A stretch of DNA of 56,747 nt, taken from positions 1-56,747 of the forward strand of contig URCF01000014.1 in NCBI GenBank assembly GCA_900546365.1. The letters run 5' to 3'. Position 1 is the first letter of the stretch, and each line of letters begins with the position of its first letter. The DNA comes from an uncultured Porphyromonadaceae bacterium. GTDB taxonomy: Bacteria > Bacteroidota > Bacteroidia > Bacteroidales > Muribaculaceae. The translations under genes and the position numbers were made by a program. The notes under the pieces were generated by a model. The model made no database searches. It saw only the letters and a program-made list of their open reading frames with translations, and was not told where the DNA came from. Below are positions 16,174-24,950 of this stretch, in pieces.

Positions 16174-16464
16174 TTATATATTGCTGTAAAAGTCAATGGT
16201 TTGACCGTCTCCGACAGTGATGAAGGCTTTTTTGTAAGCCGCAGTCTTGCCACGGAGAAGGCCGCTCTTGGTCCAGCGGGATTTGTTTTTACCGCGTACC
16301 ACAGCTGTGTTCACGTTCACCACTTTAACCCCGTAAAGCTTCTCGACCAGCATTTTGATCTGGTACTTGTTAGCTTCAGGAGACACTCTAAAGGTGTAGC
16401 GGTTAAGCTTTTCGGAAAGCTTAGTGGCTTTTTCGGTAACGATAGGCTTAATAGTTATGTCCAT
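16174..16464 (-). CDS. rplW: 50S ribosomal protein L23
   Basis: L23 is the tunnel-exit docking site for trigger factor and SRP. It has 96 residues, starting MDITIKPIVTEKATKLSEKL. The block ANKYQIKMLVEKLYGVKVV is conserved. An AGGAG lies about 11 nt before the ATG, a partial Shine-Dalgarno match. Confidence 0.99.
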   Translation of the reverse strand: MDITIKPIVTEKATKLSEKLNRYTFRVSPEANKYQIKMLVEKLYGVKVVNVNTAVVRGKNKSRWTKSGLLRGKTAAYKKAFITVGDGQTIDFYSNI

Positions 16465-16485
16465 GATTGGTAGTCTCCTAAGTGA

Positions 16486-17106
16486 TTAAAGTTTGTTGAT
16501 AACATCAACGCTACTCTCCGAAAGGACAATAGCATTTGAGCGCATAATAGCATAGGTGTTGATGTCAGAGGCAGTGATGACTCTGGCATCGGGCACATTA
16601 CGAGCTGACAAATTTACGTTATTATTCCGTTCTGCTAAAACGAGGAGCAGTTTTTTGCCGTCAACTTTAAGATTTTTAGCAATATTTATGAAATCTTTAG
16701 TCTTCGGAGCTTCAAGAGTGAAGTCTTCAACCACGATAATCTGGTTGTCCTGCAACTTGTAGGTCAGAGCAGAGCGGCGGGCGAGCTGCTTAACTTTCTT
16801 GTTCAACTTGAAGCGATAGTCACGGGGACGGGGACCGAACACGCGACCACCACCTACGAGCACGGGTGAATTGATGTCACCGATACGGCTGCCGCCACCA
16901 CCTTTTTGCTTGTGGAGCTTGCGTGTCGAGCCGGATACTTCGCTACGCTCTTTCGACTTGTGGGTTCCCTGGCGCTGGTTGGCGAGGAACTGCTTAACAT
17001 CGAGATACACAGCGTGCTCATTGGCTTCCGCTGCAAACACCTCGTCGCTGAGATTGATCTTGCGGCCGGTGTCTTCACCTTTAATGTTGTATATTGCGAT
17101 TTCCAT
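16486..17106 (-). CDS. rplD: 50S ribosomal protein L4
   Basis: L4 reaches into the exit tunnel, and in E. coli it regulates the S10 operon. It has 206 residues. The tunnel loop is seen as STRKLHKQKGGGGSRIGD, followed by GGGRVFGPRPRDYRFKLNKK. Its ATG overlaps the rplC stop by one base. Confidence 0.99.
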   Translation of the reverse strand: MEIAIYNIKGEDTGRKINLSDEVFAAEANEHAVYLDVKQFLANQRQGTHKSKERSEVSGSTRKLHKQKGGGGSRIGDINSPVLVGGGRVFGPRPRDYRFKLNKKVKQLARRSALTYKLQDNQIIVVEDFTLEAPKTKDFINIAKNLKVDGKKLLLVLAERNNNVNLSARNVPDARVITASDINTYAIMRSNAIVLSESSVDVINKL

Positions 17107-17726
17107 TATTTCTCTACAATTACGATTGAACCTTTACATCCGGGTATGCTACCCTTAATCAACAACAGGTTGTGCTCGGGCATCACCTTGATAACCTGGA
17201 GGTTCTGCACAGTAACACGTTCGTTGCCCATCTGGCCTGCCATGCGCATGCCTTTGAACACTTTAGCGGGATACGAGCAAGCGCCGACCGAACCGGGAGC
17301 GCGAAGGCGGTTGTGCTGACCGTGAGTGCTCTGGCCAACACCACCGAAGCCGTGACGCTTCACAACACCCTGGTAACCTTTACCTTTGGATGTGCCCTGA
17401 ATGTCCACGAAGTCGGAGTCATTGAAGATGGAGTCAACCGTAATGGTGTCACCCAGCTTGAATTCGCCATCAAAACCCTTGAACTCGGCCAAGTGTCTCT
17501 GCGGAGCTACGCCTGCCTTTTTGAAGTGACCGGCCATGGGCTGAGTGGTGTGCTTCTCCTTCTTTTCCTGGAAGCCAAGCTGCAGCGCATCGTAACCGTC
17601 AACATCGACAGTTTTCACTTGAGTAACCACGCAAGGACCTAATTCGATAACAGTGCACGGCACGTTTTTGCCGTCGGCACTGAAAACGGAAGTCATTCCG
17701 ATTTTCTTTCCTAATAATCCTGGCAT
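17106..17726 (-). CDS. rplC: 50S ribosomal protein L3
   Basis: L3 is an early 50S assembly protein near the peptidyl-transferase centre. It has 206 residues, starting MPGLLGKKIGMTSVF. The loop GVGQSTHGQHNRLRAPGSVG contains the Gln usually methylated by PrmB. It is preceded by a 76-nt gap after rpsJ with no recognised signal. Confidence 0.99.
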   Translation of the reverse strand: MPGLLGKKIGMTSVFSADGKNVPCTVIELGPCVVTQVKTVDVDGYDALQLGFQEKKEKHTTQPMAGHFKKAGVAPQRHLAEFKGFDGEFKLGDTITVDSIFNDSDFVDIQGTSKGKGYQGVVKRHGFGGVGQSTHGQHNRLRAPGSVGACSYPAKVFKGMRMAGQMGNERVTVQNLQVIKVMPEHNLLLIKGSIPGCKGSIVIVEK

Positions 17727-17802
17727 TTCTTTAAGTTTTTTAAGATTGGATTGTTTTCTTTGATTGATCTAATGAAATTTACGTACTGCTGACACAGTGG
17801 CA

Positions 17803-18108
17803 TCACACTTTGATTTCCACTTCCACGCCGCTGGGGAGCTCAAGCTTCATGAGAGCGTCCACGGTTTTGGCGGTGGAGTTGTAGATGTCGATCAGACGCT
17901 TGAACGAAGAGAGCTGGAATTGCTCACGGCTCTTTTTGTTGACAAACGTAGAGCGGTTCACAGTGAAAATGCGCTTGTGGGTGGGCAGGGGTATGGGACC
18001 GCTGATAACCGCACCTGTAGCCTTGACAGTCTTAACAATCTTCTCTGCCGATTTATCGACCAGATTGTGATCGTAAGATTTCAATTTGATTCTGATTTTT
18101 TGGCTCAT
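17803..18108 (-). CDS. rpsJ: 30S ribosomal protein S10
   Basis: S10 is a 30S head protein and, as NusE, an antitermination partner of NusB. It has 101 residues, starting MSQKIRIKLKSYDHNLVDKS. It includes GPIPLPTHKRIFTVNRS. It lies only 22 nt after fusA, so the str and S10 blocks are probably one transcription unit here. Confidence 0.99.
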   Translation of the reverse strand: MSQKIRIKLKSYDHNLVDKSAEKIVKTVKATGAVISGPIPLPTHKRIFTVNRSTFVNKKSREQFQLSSFKRLIDIYNSTAKTVDALMKLELPSGVEVEIKV

Positions 18109-18130
18109 ATTTTGTTGAATGAAAGTTTAA

Positions 18131-20257
18131 TTACTTCAGTAAGTCCACACGACCCTGGCACTCGGTGAGCACGTTGCGTGCAATCGAGCTGCTGACTTCG
18201 GAATAGTGCGAGAATGTCATGGTGCTGGTGGCACGGCCCGATGTGATGGTGCGGAGGGCTGTCACATAGCCGAACATTTCGGCGAGGGGAGCCTTGGCCT
18301 TCACAACGCGTGCGCCGGAACGGGATGTTTCCATACCTTCAACCTGACCGCGACGCTTGTTGAGGTCGGAGATCACATCACCCATGCTTTCCTCGGGGGT
18401 CACAACCTCAATCTTCATGATGGGCTCAAGCAGCACGGGACCGGCTTTTTCAGAAGCTTTCTTGAAAGCCTGGATGGCGCAGAGCTCAAATGAGAGCTGG
18501 TCGGAGTCAACGGGGTGGAACGAACCATCGAGCACTGTCACCTTGAGCTGTTCAACGGGATAGCCTGCGAGGACGCCGTTCTTCATAGCGGTGGTGAAAC
18601 CTTTCTGGATGCTGGGGATGAATTCCTTGGGGATGTTACCGCCCTTGACTTCGTCAACAAACTGGAGGTTGCCTTCAAAGCCTTCGTCAACGGGCTCAAC
18701 GCGCACGATGATGTCGGCGAACTTACCGCGGCCACCGGTCTGCTTCTTGAACACTTCACGGAGTTCAACGGGCTTGGTGATGGCTTCCTTGTAGGTAACC
18801 TGAGGACGACCCTGGTTGCACTCAACCTTGAATTCGCGTTTGAGACGGTCGATGATGATGTCGAGGTGGAGCTCACCCATACCGGAGATAACGGTCTGGC
18901 CGGTTTCCTCGTTGGTCTGCACGCGGAAGGTGGGGTCCTCTTCAGCGAGCTTCTGGAGACCAACTCCGAGCTTGTCGAGGTCCTTCTGAGTTTTGGGCTC
19001 AACGGCGATACCGATCACGGGATCGGGGAAGTCCATGGCTTCGAGCACGATGGGAGCATCCTCAGCGCAGAGGGTGTCACCGGTGCGGATATCCTTGAAG
19101 CCTACGCCTGCGCCTATATCGCCGCAGTCGATCTGCTCTTTGGCGTTCTGCTTGTTGGAGTGCATCTGGAAGAGACGTGACACGCGCTCTTTCTTGCCGG
19201 AGCGGCTGTTGAGCACGTAGGAGCCGGCCACCATGTCGCCGGAATAAACGCGGAAGAAACTGAGACGGCCAACGTAGGGGTCAGTTGCAATCTTGAACGC
19301 GAGGGCGCAGAGGGGAGCGCTGCTGGAGGGTTCGCGGGTCTCCACTTCGTCGGGGTTGCCGGGAGCGTGACCTTCAACGGCACCGGTGTCCAGGGGGCTG
19401 GGCAGATAAGCGCACACGCAGTCAAGCAGAGGCTGAACGCCTTTGTTCTTGAACGAGCTACCGCAAATCATGGGCACAACCTCCATTTTCAGAGTGGCGT
19501 TGCGGAGAGCGCGGCGCACTTCTTCTTCGGTGATGGTGGAGGGGTCGTCGAAATATTTCTCCATGAGCACATCGTCGAATTCGGCGATTTTCTCAAGCAT
19601 TTTGTCGCGCCACTCTTCGGCTTCGGCCACGAGGTTGGCGGGAATATCTTCAACAGAGTAGTCTGCACCCATAGCTTCGTCATGCCAGAAGATAGCCTTC
19701 ATGCGGATGAGGTCAACCACGCCCTTGAAAGTCTCCTCAGCACCGATAGGTATCTGAATGGGACAGGGATTGGCACCGAGCACATCCTTGAGCTGGCGCA
19801 CAACTTCAAAGAAGTTAGCACCGCTGCGGTCCATCTTGTTGACATAACCGATACGGGGCACATTGTATTTGTCAGCCTGGCGCCAAACGGTTTCAGACTG
19901 GGGCTCAACGCCGCCTACTGCACAGAAAGTGGCAACAGCGCCGTCAAGCACACGGAGTGAGCGCTCCACCTCTACGGTGAAGTCCACGTGTCCCGGGGTG
20001 TCAATAAGGTTGATTTTGAATTTGTCGCCGTCATAGTTCCAGAAAGTGGTTGTGGCGGCGGAGGTGATGGTGATACCGCGCTCCTGCTCCTGTTCCATCC
20101 AGTCCATGGTAGCAGCACCGTCGTGCACCTCACCGATTTTGTGAGTAAGACCCGTATAGAAAAGTATGCGCTCCGAAGTGGTGGTTTTACCAGCATCGAT
20201 GTGAGCCATAATACCGATGTTACGGGTATATTTCAAATGTTCGTCAGATTTTGCCAT
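18131..20257 (-). CDS. fusA: Elongation factor G
   Basis: EF-G is the GTPase that drives tRNA-mRNA translocation and, with RRF, ribosome recycling. It has 708 residues and all five domains. The G motifs are visible: AHIDAGKTT (G1), DTPGHVDF (G3) and NKMDRSG (G4). Domain IV carries the conserved GSFHPVDSDQLSFE, and domain V ends with the TSGRATSTMTFSHY block. tuf does not follow here, unlike in E. coli; rpsJ comes directly after fusA. Confidence 0.99.
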   Translation of the reverse strand: MAKSDEHLKYTRNIGIMAHIDAGKTTTSERILFYTGLTHKIGEVHDGAATMDWMEQEQERGITITSAATTTFWNYDGDKFKINLIDTPGHVDFTVEVERSLRVLDGAVATFCAVGGVEPQSETVWRQADKYNVPRIGYVNKMDRSGANFFEVVRQLKDVLGANPCPIQIPIGAEETFKGVVDLIRMKAIFWHDEAMGADYSVEDIPANLVAEAEEWRDKMLEKIAEFDDVLMEKYFDDPSTITEEEVRRALRNATLKMEVVPMICGSSFKNKGVQPLLDCVCAYLPSPLDTGAVEGHAPGNPDEVETREPSSSAPLCALAFKIATDPYVGRLSFFRVYSGDMVAGSYVLNSRSGKKERVSRLFQMHSNKQNAKEQIDCGDIGAGVGFKDIRTGDTLCAEDAPIVLEAMDFPDPVIGIAVEPKTQKDLDKLGVGLQKLAEEDPTFRVQTNEETGQTVISGMGELHLDIIIDRLKREFKVECNQGRPQVTYKEAITKPVELREVFKKQTGGRGKFADIIVRVEPVDEGFEGNLQFVDEVKGGNIPKEFIPSIQKGFTTAMKNGVLAGYPVEQLKVTVLDGSFHPVDSDQLSFELCAIQAFKKASEKAGPVLLEPIMKIEVVTPEESMGDVISDLNKRRGQVEGMETSRSGARVVKAKAPLAEMFGYVTALRTITSGRATSTMTFSHYSEVSSSIARNVLTECQGRVDLLK

Positions 20258-20313
20258 TATAATAAGGTGTGATATCTGTCAATGAAAAAATTGTGATTGG
20301 AAAAAATCTGTAA

Positions 20314-20790
20314 TTAGAAGCGGAAGTGAGCGAAGGCGCGGTTAGCTTCGGCCATCTTGTGCATATCTTCCTTGCGCTTGAATGCGCCGCCCTGGTCATT
20401 GAAAGCGTCCACGATTTCAGCGGCGAGCTTTTCAGCCATGGTTTTGCCGCCACGCTTGCGGGCATACAGAATAAGGTTTTTCATTGAGATCGATTCCTTG
20501 CGGTCAGCGCGGATTTCGGTGGGCACCTGGAAAGTGGCACCACCCACGCGGCGTGACTTCACCTCCACCTGGGGAGTTACATTCTCAAGGGCTTTCTTCC
20601 AGATCTCGAGAGCAGTTTTCTCTTCGTTGGGCATTTTGGCCTTCACGAGCTCAAGAGCGCTGTAGAAAATAGTATAAGAAGTGTTTTTCTTTCCGTCGTA
20701 CATGAGGTGATTCACGAACTTGGACACTCTTACATCGTTAAAAACGGGATCGGGCAATACAATCCGTTTTTTTGGTTTAGCCTTTCTCAT
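20314..20790 (-). CDS. rpsG: 30S ribosomal protein S7
   Basis: S7 initiates assembly of the 30S head and, in E. coli, represses the str operon. I start it at the ATG at 20790 (MRKAKPKKRIVLPDPVFND), giving 158 residues. An in-frame ATG at 20844 would add 18 non-conserved residues. Core blocks are SKFVNHLMYDGKKNTSYTIF and RVGGATFQVPTEIR. A gap of 217 nt separates it from rpsL. Confidence 0.97.
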   Translation of the reverse strand: MRKAKPKKRIVLPDPVFNDVRVSKFVNHLMYDGKKNTSYTIFYSALELVKAKMPNEEKTALEIWKKALENVTPQVEVKSRRVGGATFQVPTEIRADRKESISMKNLILYARKRGGKTMAEKLAAEIVDAFNDQGGAFKRKEDMHKMAEANRAFAHFRF

Positions 20791-21007
20791 TTTTGTTAAA
20801 TTGTCGTTTTTAGTTTGCTTGGCTGCTGCTTCTTTCGTCTTCAACTCGGGCGTACTCTAACGCCGGGTTTACTCAACCATTAGATATGTCTTGAATTAGC
20901 GTTCCAATAAATCAAAAACGAAGTTTGTTAAATCAATTAAATAACTTTTGTTTTTGTGCCGGGGAAGCCGGCAAATTGGTGTGTTGTAAGAATCTTGGGG
21001 GCCTTAA
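20791..21007 (-). other. rpsL-rpsG untranslated gap with two small hairpins
   Basis: No gene or consensus promoter is seen in this 217-nt gap. Two short stems are present: TGCCGG/CCGGCA (20957-20962 with 20968-20973) and GGCGT/ACGCC (20849-20853 with 20860-20864). Neither has a T-tract, so they are not ordinary terminators. In E. coli the equivalent region is the S7 repressor site; a parallel role here is only a guess. Confidence 0.35.
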
Positions 21008-21391
21008 TTATTTTTTGGCTGCCTTGGGACGCTTGGCACCGTATTTGGAGCGACGCTGTGTGCGATCCTTGACGCCGGAGGTGTCGAGGGTGCCGCGCAC
21101 AATGTGATAGCGCACACCGGGAAGGTCTTTAACACGACCGCCGCGCACCAGCACAATCGAGTGCTCCTGGAGGTTGTGACCTTCGCCGGGGATGTAGGAG
21201 TTGACTTCCTTGCCGTTGGTGAGGCGCACACGAGCCACCTTACGCATTGCCGAGTTAGGCTTTTTAGGGGTGGTGGTGTAAACACGCACGCACACGCCGC
21301 GACGCTGCGGGCATGAATCCAAGGCAGGCGACTTACTCTTATCCTCGAGAGCCACACGTCCTTTTCTTACTAATTGCTGAATTGTAGGCAT
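21008..21391 (-). CDS. rpsL: 30S ribosomal protein S12
   Basis: S12 is the decoding-centre protein. It has 127 residues. The streptomycin-related loop TPKKPNSAMRK has the wild-type Lys before PNSA, and the second loop VKDLPGVRYH contains the Asp often beta-methylthiolated. It is the first gene of the superoperon, about 140 nt after a consensus promoter. Confidence 0.99.
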   Translation of the reverse strand: MPTIQQLVRKGRVALEDKSKSPALDSCPQRRGVCVRVYTTTPKKPNSAMRKVARVRLTNGKEVNSYIPGEGHNLQEHSIVLVRGGRVKDLPGVRYHIVRGTLDTSGVKDRTQRRSKYGAKRPKAAKK

Positions 21392-21539
21392 CTTAGTTTG
21401 TTTTTACGTTTCGTTGGTTAAAAATATCTTTTTATCTCTATTGTTTCCATTGCGTCAGCACATACTCACACACCGATTACCCCATTGTGAATCAACACAT
21501 TGGCAGCAATCAAGCGTCAAGATGGGCTTAAAAGCGATG

Positions 21540-21571
21540 CAAAATTACTAACTATTTCTCTAACTACCAAA
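21540..21571 (-). promoter_or_regulatory. Promoter of the ribosomal superoperon
   Basis: The minus-strand TTTG (21571-21568), 20 nt, then TAATTTTG (21547-21540) match the Bacteroidetes consensus exactly. Transcription should start near 21536, giving a leader of about 145 nt before rpsL. The remaining part of the 320-bp interval 21392-21711 contains only this promoter and the rfbC terminator. Confidence 0.85.
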
Positions 21572-21622
21572 TATTTTCACACATTTCACGAAAAGAAAAA
21601 TGCACCCTCCCAGGTGCTTAAA

Positions 21623-21664
21623 ACCCACCCTGGCGCGGGTCATCAAGTCCGCGCCCGGATGGGT
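21623..21664 (-). terminator. Likely rfbC terminator
   Basis: A 16-bp stem with two mismatches (21623-21638 with 21649-21664) and a 10-nt loop lies 47 bp downstream of the rfbC stop on the minus strand. Only a short T-run follows (TTTAAG). It separates rfbC from the superoperon promoter. Confidence 0.65.
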
Positions 21665-21711
21665 GTATGGTGCCGTACTTCCGTCGGCCAAGTGTGTCAA
21701 ACAGGGAGAGA

Positions 21712-22257
21712 TCAGAACGGAGTGATATCGCTCAAGGGGATTCCTTTCAAGTCCTTGGGACTGAGGAGTAATTCATCGTGGGGCAACCGCCAGTCAATGC
21801 CAAGGGCGGGGTCATCGAAACGGAGGGTGGCCTCCGAATGCGGGGCATACTGATTGTCCACCTTGTACTGAAACTGCGCCATGTCGCTGAGCACCACAAA
21901 GCCATGGGCAAATCCGCGCGGTATGAACAGCTGCCGGGCGTTCTCCTGGCTCAGCGCCACTGCCACATGCTTACCGTAGGTGGGTGAGCCGCCGCGCAAA
22001 TCCACCGCCACATCAAGCACGGTGCCCTGCGACACTCTCACAAGCTTGGCCTGCGAGAACTCGCCTTTCTGGAAATGAAGCCCGCGGAGCACTCCACGCG
22101 ACGACACGGACTCGTTGTCCTGCACAAAGTTGACCTCACCTACATTGGCGCGGAATTCGGAAAGCTTGAACGACTCCATGAAATAGCCGCGGGCATCACC
22201 ATAACGCTCAGGCTCAACGAGCCACACTCCGGGAATGGAAAGCTGTGTAAATTTCAT
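21712..22257 (-). CDS. rfbC: dTDP-4-dehydrorhamnose 3,5-epimerase
   Basis: RmlC is the third enzyme of dTDP-L-rhamnose synthesis, acting in the cytosol on dTDP-4-keto-6-deoxyglucose. It has 181 residues from the ATG at 22257 (MKFTQLSIPGVWLVEP); an upstream in-frame ATG at 22332 would overlap the next gene and is rejected. The cupin fold shows catalytic-base His61 (RGLHFQKG) and the acid Tyr131 (FQYKVDNQYAP), with LFIPRGFAHGF between. The other rhamnose genes (rfbA, B, D) are not in this window, so it is an orphan here. It is divergent from the GlmU-like gene, and their promoters overlap. Confidence 0.96.
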   Translation of the reverse strand: MKFTQLSIPGVWLVEPERYGDARGYFMESFKLSEFRANVGEVNFVQDNESVSSRGVLRGLHFQKGEFSQAKLVRVSQGTVLDVAVDLRGGSPTYGKHVAVALSQENARQLFIPRGFAHGFVVLSDMAQFQYKVDNQYAPHSEATLRFDDPALGIDWRLPHDELLLSPKDLKGIPLSDITPF

Positions 22258-22274
22258 ATATGCAAATTTTGTCA

Positions 22275-22291
22275 CAAAATTACTATTTTTG
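22275..22291. promoter_or_regulatory. Overlapping divergent promoters (rfbC / GlmU-like gene)
   Basis: The minus-strand TAATTTTG (22282-22275) points to rfbC, with a leader of about 15 nt. The plus-strand TATTTTTG (22284-22291) points to the GlmU-like gene. The two -7 boxes are adjacent in a 64-bp interval, so polymerase binding at one should hinder the other. The TTTG elements are weak. Confidence 0.5.
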
Positions 22292-22321
22292 TGCAACAAC
22301 AAAAAATCAACATACGATGAT

Positions 22322-23485
22322 ATGAACATCATACTTCACGACACCGATGCGGTGCGCACCAACCTTCTGCCGCTCACCTTCACCCGCCCCGTGGGAGCAC
22401 TCCGGTGCGGTATCCTGACCATAGCCGAAAAATGGGAGAAACTCCTGAACGCCACCATATTCTACGCCACCGAGGAGTATCTCGGCGAGCTATTCCCCTC
22501 CACTACCGACCCTCATGCCGTCCATATCGCGGCCAACATACTCCCATCATCCGGAATGGCTGCAGCCGTCGCCGCCATGCGGCCCGGCGAAATGCTGATG
22601 CTTGACAACGAACCTGCGGCATGGATTGACTCCGCCGACGGCAGTGCGCCGCGCCCGGTCCCCTGCCCTGCCCCTGTGGGTGTGGTGCGCCACAGCTACG
22701 ATCTGTTCCTGCTCAACGATGACGCCTTGAACGCTGATGTCGAGCTGCTGACAGCGCACACGGCTTCGCAACCCATCCACGAATCGTGCTGTGTGATAGG
22801 CCCGAAAGAGAGGCTGTTCATTGCCGAGGGAGCGTCCGTATTGGGATGTACTCTCAACACCATGTCAGGTCCGATCTATATAGGTTCCGGAGCGGAAGTG
22901 ATGGAAGGGAGCTGCCTCCGTGGCCCGGTGGGCGTGTGCAGCAATTCGCATGTGAACATGGGCACCAAAGTATATGGTGCCACAACGATAGGCCCCTGGT
23001 GCAAAGTGGGCGGCGAGGTCAACAATATTGTGATGCAGGGGTACTCCAACAAAGCGCACGATGGATTTCTGGGGAACGCGGTGATAGGCGAATGGTGCAA
23101 TCTCGGCGCGGGATGCGTGGCCTCCAACCTCAAGAACGACTATACCGAAATAAAGCTGTGGAACTACGGCTCACGACGCTTTCTCCGCACCGGGCTGCAG
23201 TTCTGCGGCCTGATAATGGGCGACCACAGCAAAGCGGGCATCAACACGATGTTCAACACCGCCACCACCTTAGGGGTGGGAGTGAATATCCACGGCACCG
23301 GATTCCCGCGCAATTTCGTGGCTTCGTTTTCCGAAGGGTCGCCCGGCGCAGGGTTCACCGATGTGAGCCTCAGCAAGTTTTTCGCCATAGCGGAGAGGGT
23401 GATGCAGCGGCGCGGCATAGAGCTCAGCGATGCGTACCGGCGCATGTACACCGCCCTGCACACCATTACGGAACAGTATAAATAA
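22322..23485 (+). CDS. GlmU-like sugar-phosphate nucleotidyltransferase (Bacteroidetes alternative GlmU family)
   Basis: The family (called alternative GlmU) is predicted to make UDP-GlcNAc in Bacteroidetes, joining uridylyltransferase and acetyltransferase functions. It has 387 residues from the ATG at 22322 (MNIILHDTDAVRTNLLPLTF). The N-terminal part (about 1-190) is a diverged nucleotidyltransferase with FTRPVGALRCGI. From about 195 on there is a left-handed beta-helix with hexapeptide repeats (IGSGAEVMEGSCLRGPVGV, IGEWCNLGAGCVASNLKND). No E. coli-type GxGTRM loop is seen near the start. The family assignment is by pattern; activity is inferred. Confidence 0.85.
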   Translation: MNIILHDTDAVRTNLLPLTFTRPVGALRCGILTIAEKWEKLLNATIFYATEEYLGELFPSTTDPHAVHIAANILPSSGMAAAVAAMRPGEMLMLDNEPAAWIDSADGSAPRPVPCPAPVGVVRHSYDLFLLNDDALNADVELLTAHTASQPIHESCCVIGPKERLFIAEGASVLGCTLNTMSGPIYIGSGAEVMEGSCLRGPVGVCSNSHVNMGTKVYGATTIGPWCKVGGEVNNIVMQGYSNKAHDGFLGNAVIGEWCNLGAGCVASNLKNDYTEIKLWNYGSRRFLRTGLQFCGLIMGDHSKAGINTMFNTATTLGVGVNIHGTGFPRNFVASFSEGSPGAGFTDVSLSKFFAIAERVMQRRGIELSDAYRRMYTALHTITEQYK

Positions 23486-23504
23486 GCAATTGCATGGAAA
23501 TATG

Positions 23505-23535
23505 CTTGTGGTTTCGCAAAATATTTGTACTTTTG
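23505..23535 (+). promoter_or_regulatory. gdhA promoter
   Basis: CTTG (23505-23508), 19 nt, then TACTTTTG (23528-23535) match the Bacteroidetes promoter with one mismatch in the -33 box. Transcription should start near 23539, about 70 nt before gdhA. Confidence 0.7.
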
Positions 23536-23609
23536 CAACGATTTTGATAGCACAGCAATCAAAATGCCACAAACACCGACACTACACATAGTTTTTACAT
23601 ATATATATT

Positions 23610-24950
23610 ATGAAAGCGACAGAATTAATTGCCGACCTTACAAGAAGATTTCCCAACGAGCCTGAATATATCCAGGCAGTGGAAGAAGTTGTGGCTTCAA
23701 TTGAAGATGTTTACAACGAGTACCCCCAGTTTGAGCAGCTCAACCTTATGGAGCGGCTGTGTATGCCTGACAGAATCATATCTTTCCGCGTGAGCTGGGT
23801 GGACGACAAAGGACGGGTGCAGAACAACATGGGCTACCGCGTGCAGCACAACAACGCCATCGGCCCGTACAAAGGAGGCATCCGTTTCCACTCCTCGGTG
23901 AATCTGTCGATACTCAAATTCCTGGCCTTTGAGCAGACATTCAAAAACTCGCTCACCACTCTGGCCATGGGCGGCGCCAAGGGCGGCAGTGACTTCTCGC
24001 CCCGCGGCAAGAGCGACATGGAGGTGATGCGTTTCTGCCAGGCTTTCATCACCGAACTGTACCGCAACCTTGGCCCCGACACCGATGTGCCCGCCGGCGA
24101 CATAGGCGTAGGCGGCCGCGAAGTGGGATATATGTTCGGCTGGTACAAGAAGATGACCCGCGAGTTCACCGGCACCTTCACCGGCAAAGGGATGGATTTC
24201 GGCGGCTCTCTGATGCGTCCCGAGGCCACAGGCTACGGCAATGTCTATTTCCTGCTCAATATGCTCGCCACCCGCGGCATATCGCTCGAGGGGAAAAGAG
24301 TGGCCATCTCCGGCTCGGGCAATGTGGCGCTCTACACCGCCAAAAAACTGCTTGAGCTCGGGGCCATACCTGTGTCCATGAGCGACAGCGACGGATCGAT
24401 ATACCTGCCCGACGGAATGACCAAAGAGCAGTTTGACCGGATATTTGAGTTGAAAATGGCCTATCGCGGCCGCATCCGCGAGTTTGCCGAGGAGACTCCC
24501 GGCTGCGAGTATTTCCCCGGCGAGCGTCCGTGGAAGCACGTGAAATGCGACATAGCGATGCCCTCCGCCACCCAGAACGAGATTGACGGCGACGATGCCC
24601 GCGCCCTCCTCGCACAGGGGTGCATAGCAGTGAGCGAAGGCGCCAACATGCCGTCCACCCGCGAAGCTGTGCATGAATTTCTGAAAGCACGCATCCTCTA
24701 TGCACCGGGTAAAGCCGCCAACGCCGGCGGCGTGTCGGTGTCGGGCCTCGAGATGGCACAGAACGCGCAGATGCTGCCGTGGAGCGCCGAGGAGGTGGAT
24801 CTCAAGCTCAAGCAGATCATGAAGGATATCCACACTCAGTGCGAGAAATATGGCCGCGAGGATAATGGTTATATCAACTATGTGCGCGGCGCCAACACAG
24901 CCGGATTCATGAAAGTGGCCCGCGCCATGCTCGCCCAGGGCATCAGCTAA
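23610..24950 (+). CDS. gdhA: Glutamate dehydrogenase (NADP-type, hexameric)
   Basis: The enzyme interconverts 2-oxoglutarate plus ammonia and glutamate, the main ammonium-assimilation route in many gut Bacteroidales. It has 446 residues, normal for the short hexameric class. The N-terminal substrate domain shows YKGGIRFHSSVNLS, the active-site lysine region MGGAKGGSDF, and DTDVPAGDIGVG. The Rossmann domain begins near KRVAISGSGNVALYTAKKL, with an SDSDGSIY segment after the second strand, consistent with NADP use. It has its own promoter and overlaps the convergent SecB-like gene by 4 bp at its 3' end. Confidence 0.98.
   Translation: MKATELIADLTRRFPNEPEYIQAVEEVVASIEDVYNEYPQFEQLNLMERLCMPDRIISFRVSWVDDKGRVQNNMGYRVQHNNAIGPYKGGIRFHSSVNLSILKFLAFEQTFKNSLTTLAMGGAKGGSDFSPRGKSDMEVMRFCQAFITELYRNLGPDTDVPAGDIGVGGREVGYMFGWYKKMTREFTGTFTGKGMDFGGSLMRPEATGYGNVYFLLNMLATRGISLEGKRVAISGSGNVALYTAKKLLELGAIPVSMSDSDGSIYLPDGMTKEQFDRIFELKMAYRGRIREFAEETPGCEYFPGERPWKHVKCDIAMPSATQNEIDGDDARALLAQGCIAVSEGANMPSTREAVHEFLKARILYAPGKAANAGGVSVSGLEMAQNAQMLPWSAEEVDLKLKQIMKDIHTQCEKYGREDNGYINYVRGANTAGFMKVARAMLAQGIS

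Noticed and set aside
18109..18130. Expected tuf gene between fusA and rpsJ
   Set aside because: Only 22 nt separate fusA and rpsJ; tuf must be elsewhere, as is usual in this phylum.
22786..23481. 231-codon plus-strand frame inside the GlmU-like gene
   Set aside because: It is in a different frame from a clear enzyme, Arg/His-rich, with no family features.
23697..24833. 378-codon open frame opposite gdhA
   Set aside because: It is an antisense shadow caused by the GC-rich codon use of gdhA; His/Ala/Gly-rich with no start signal.
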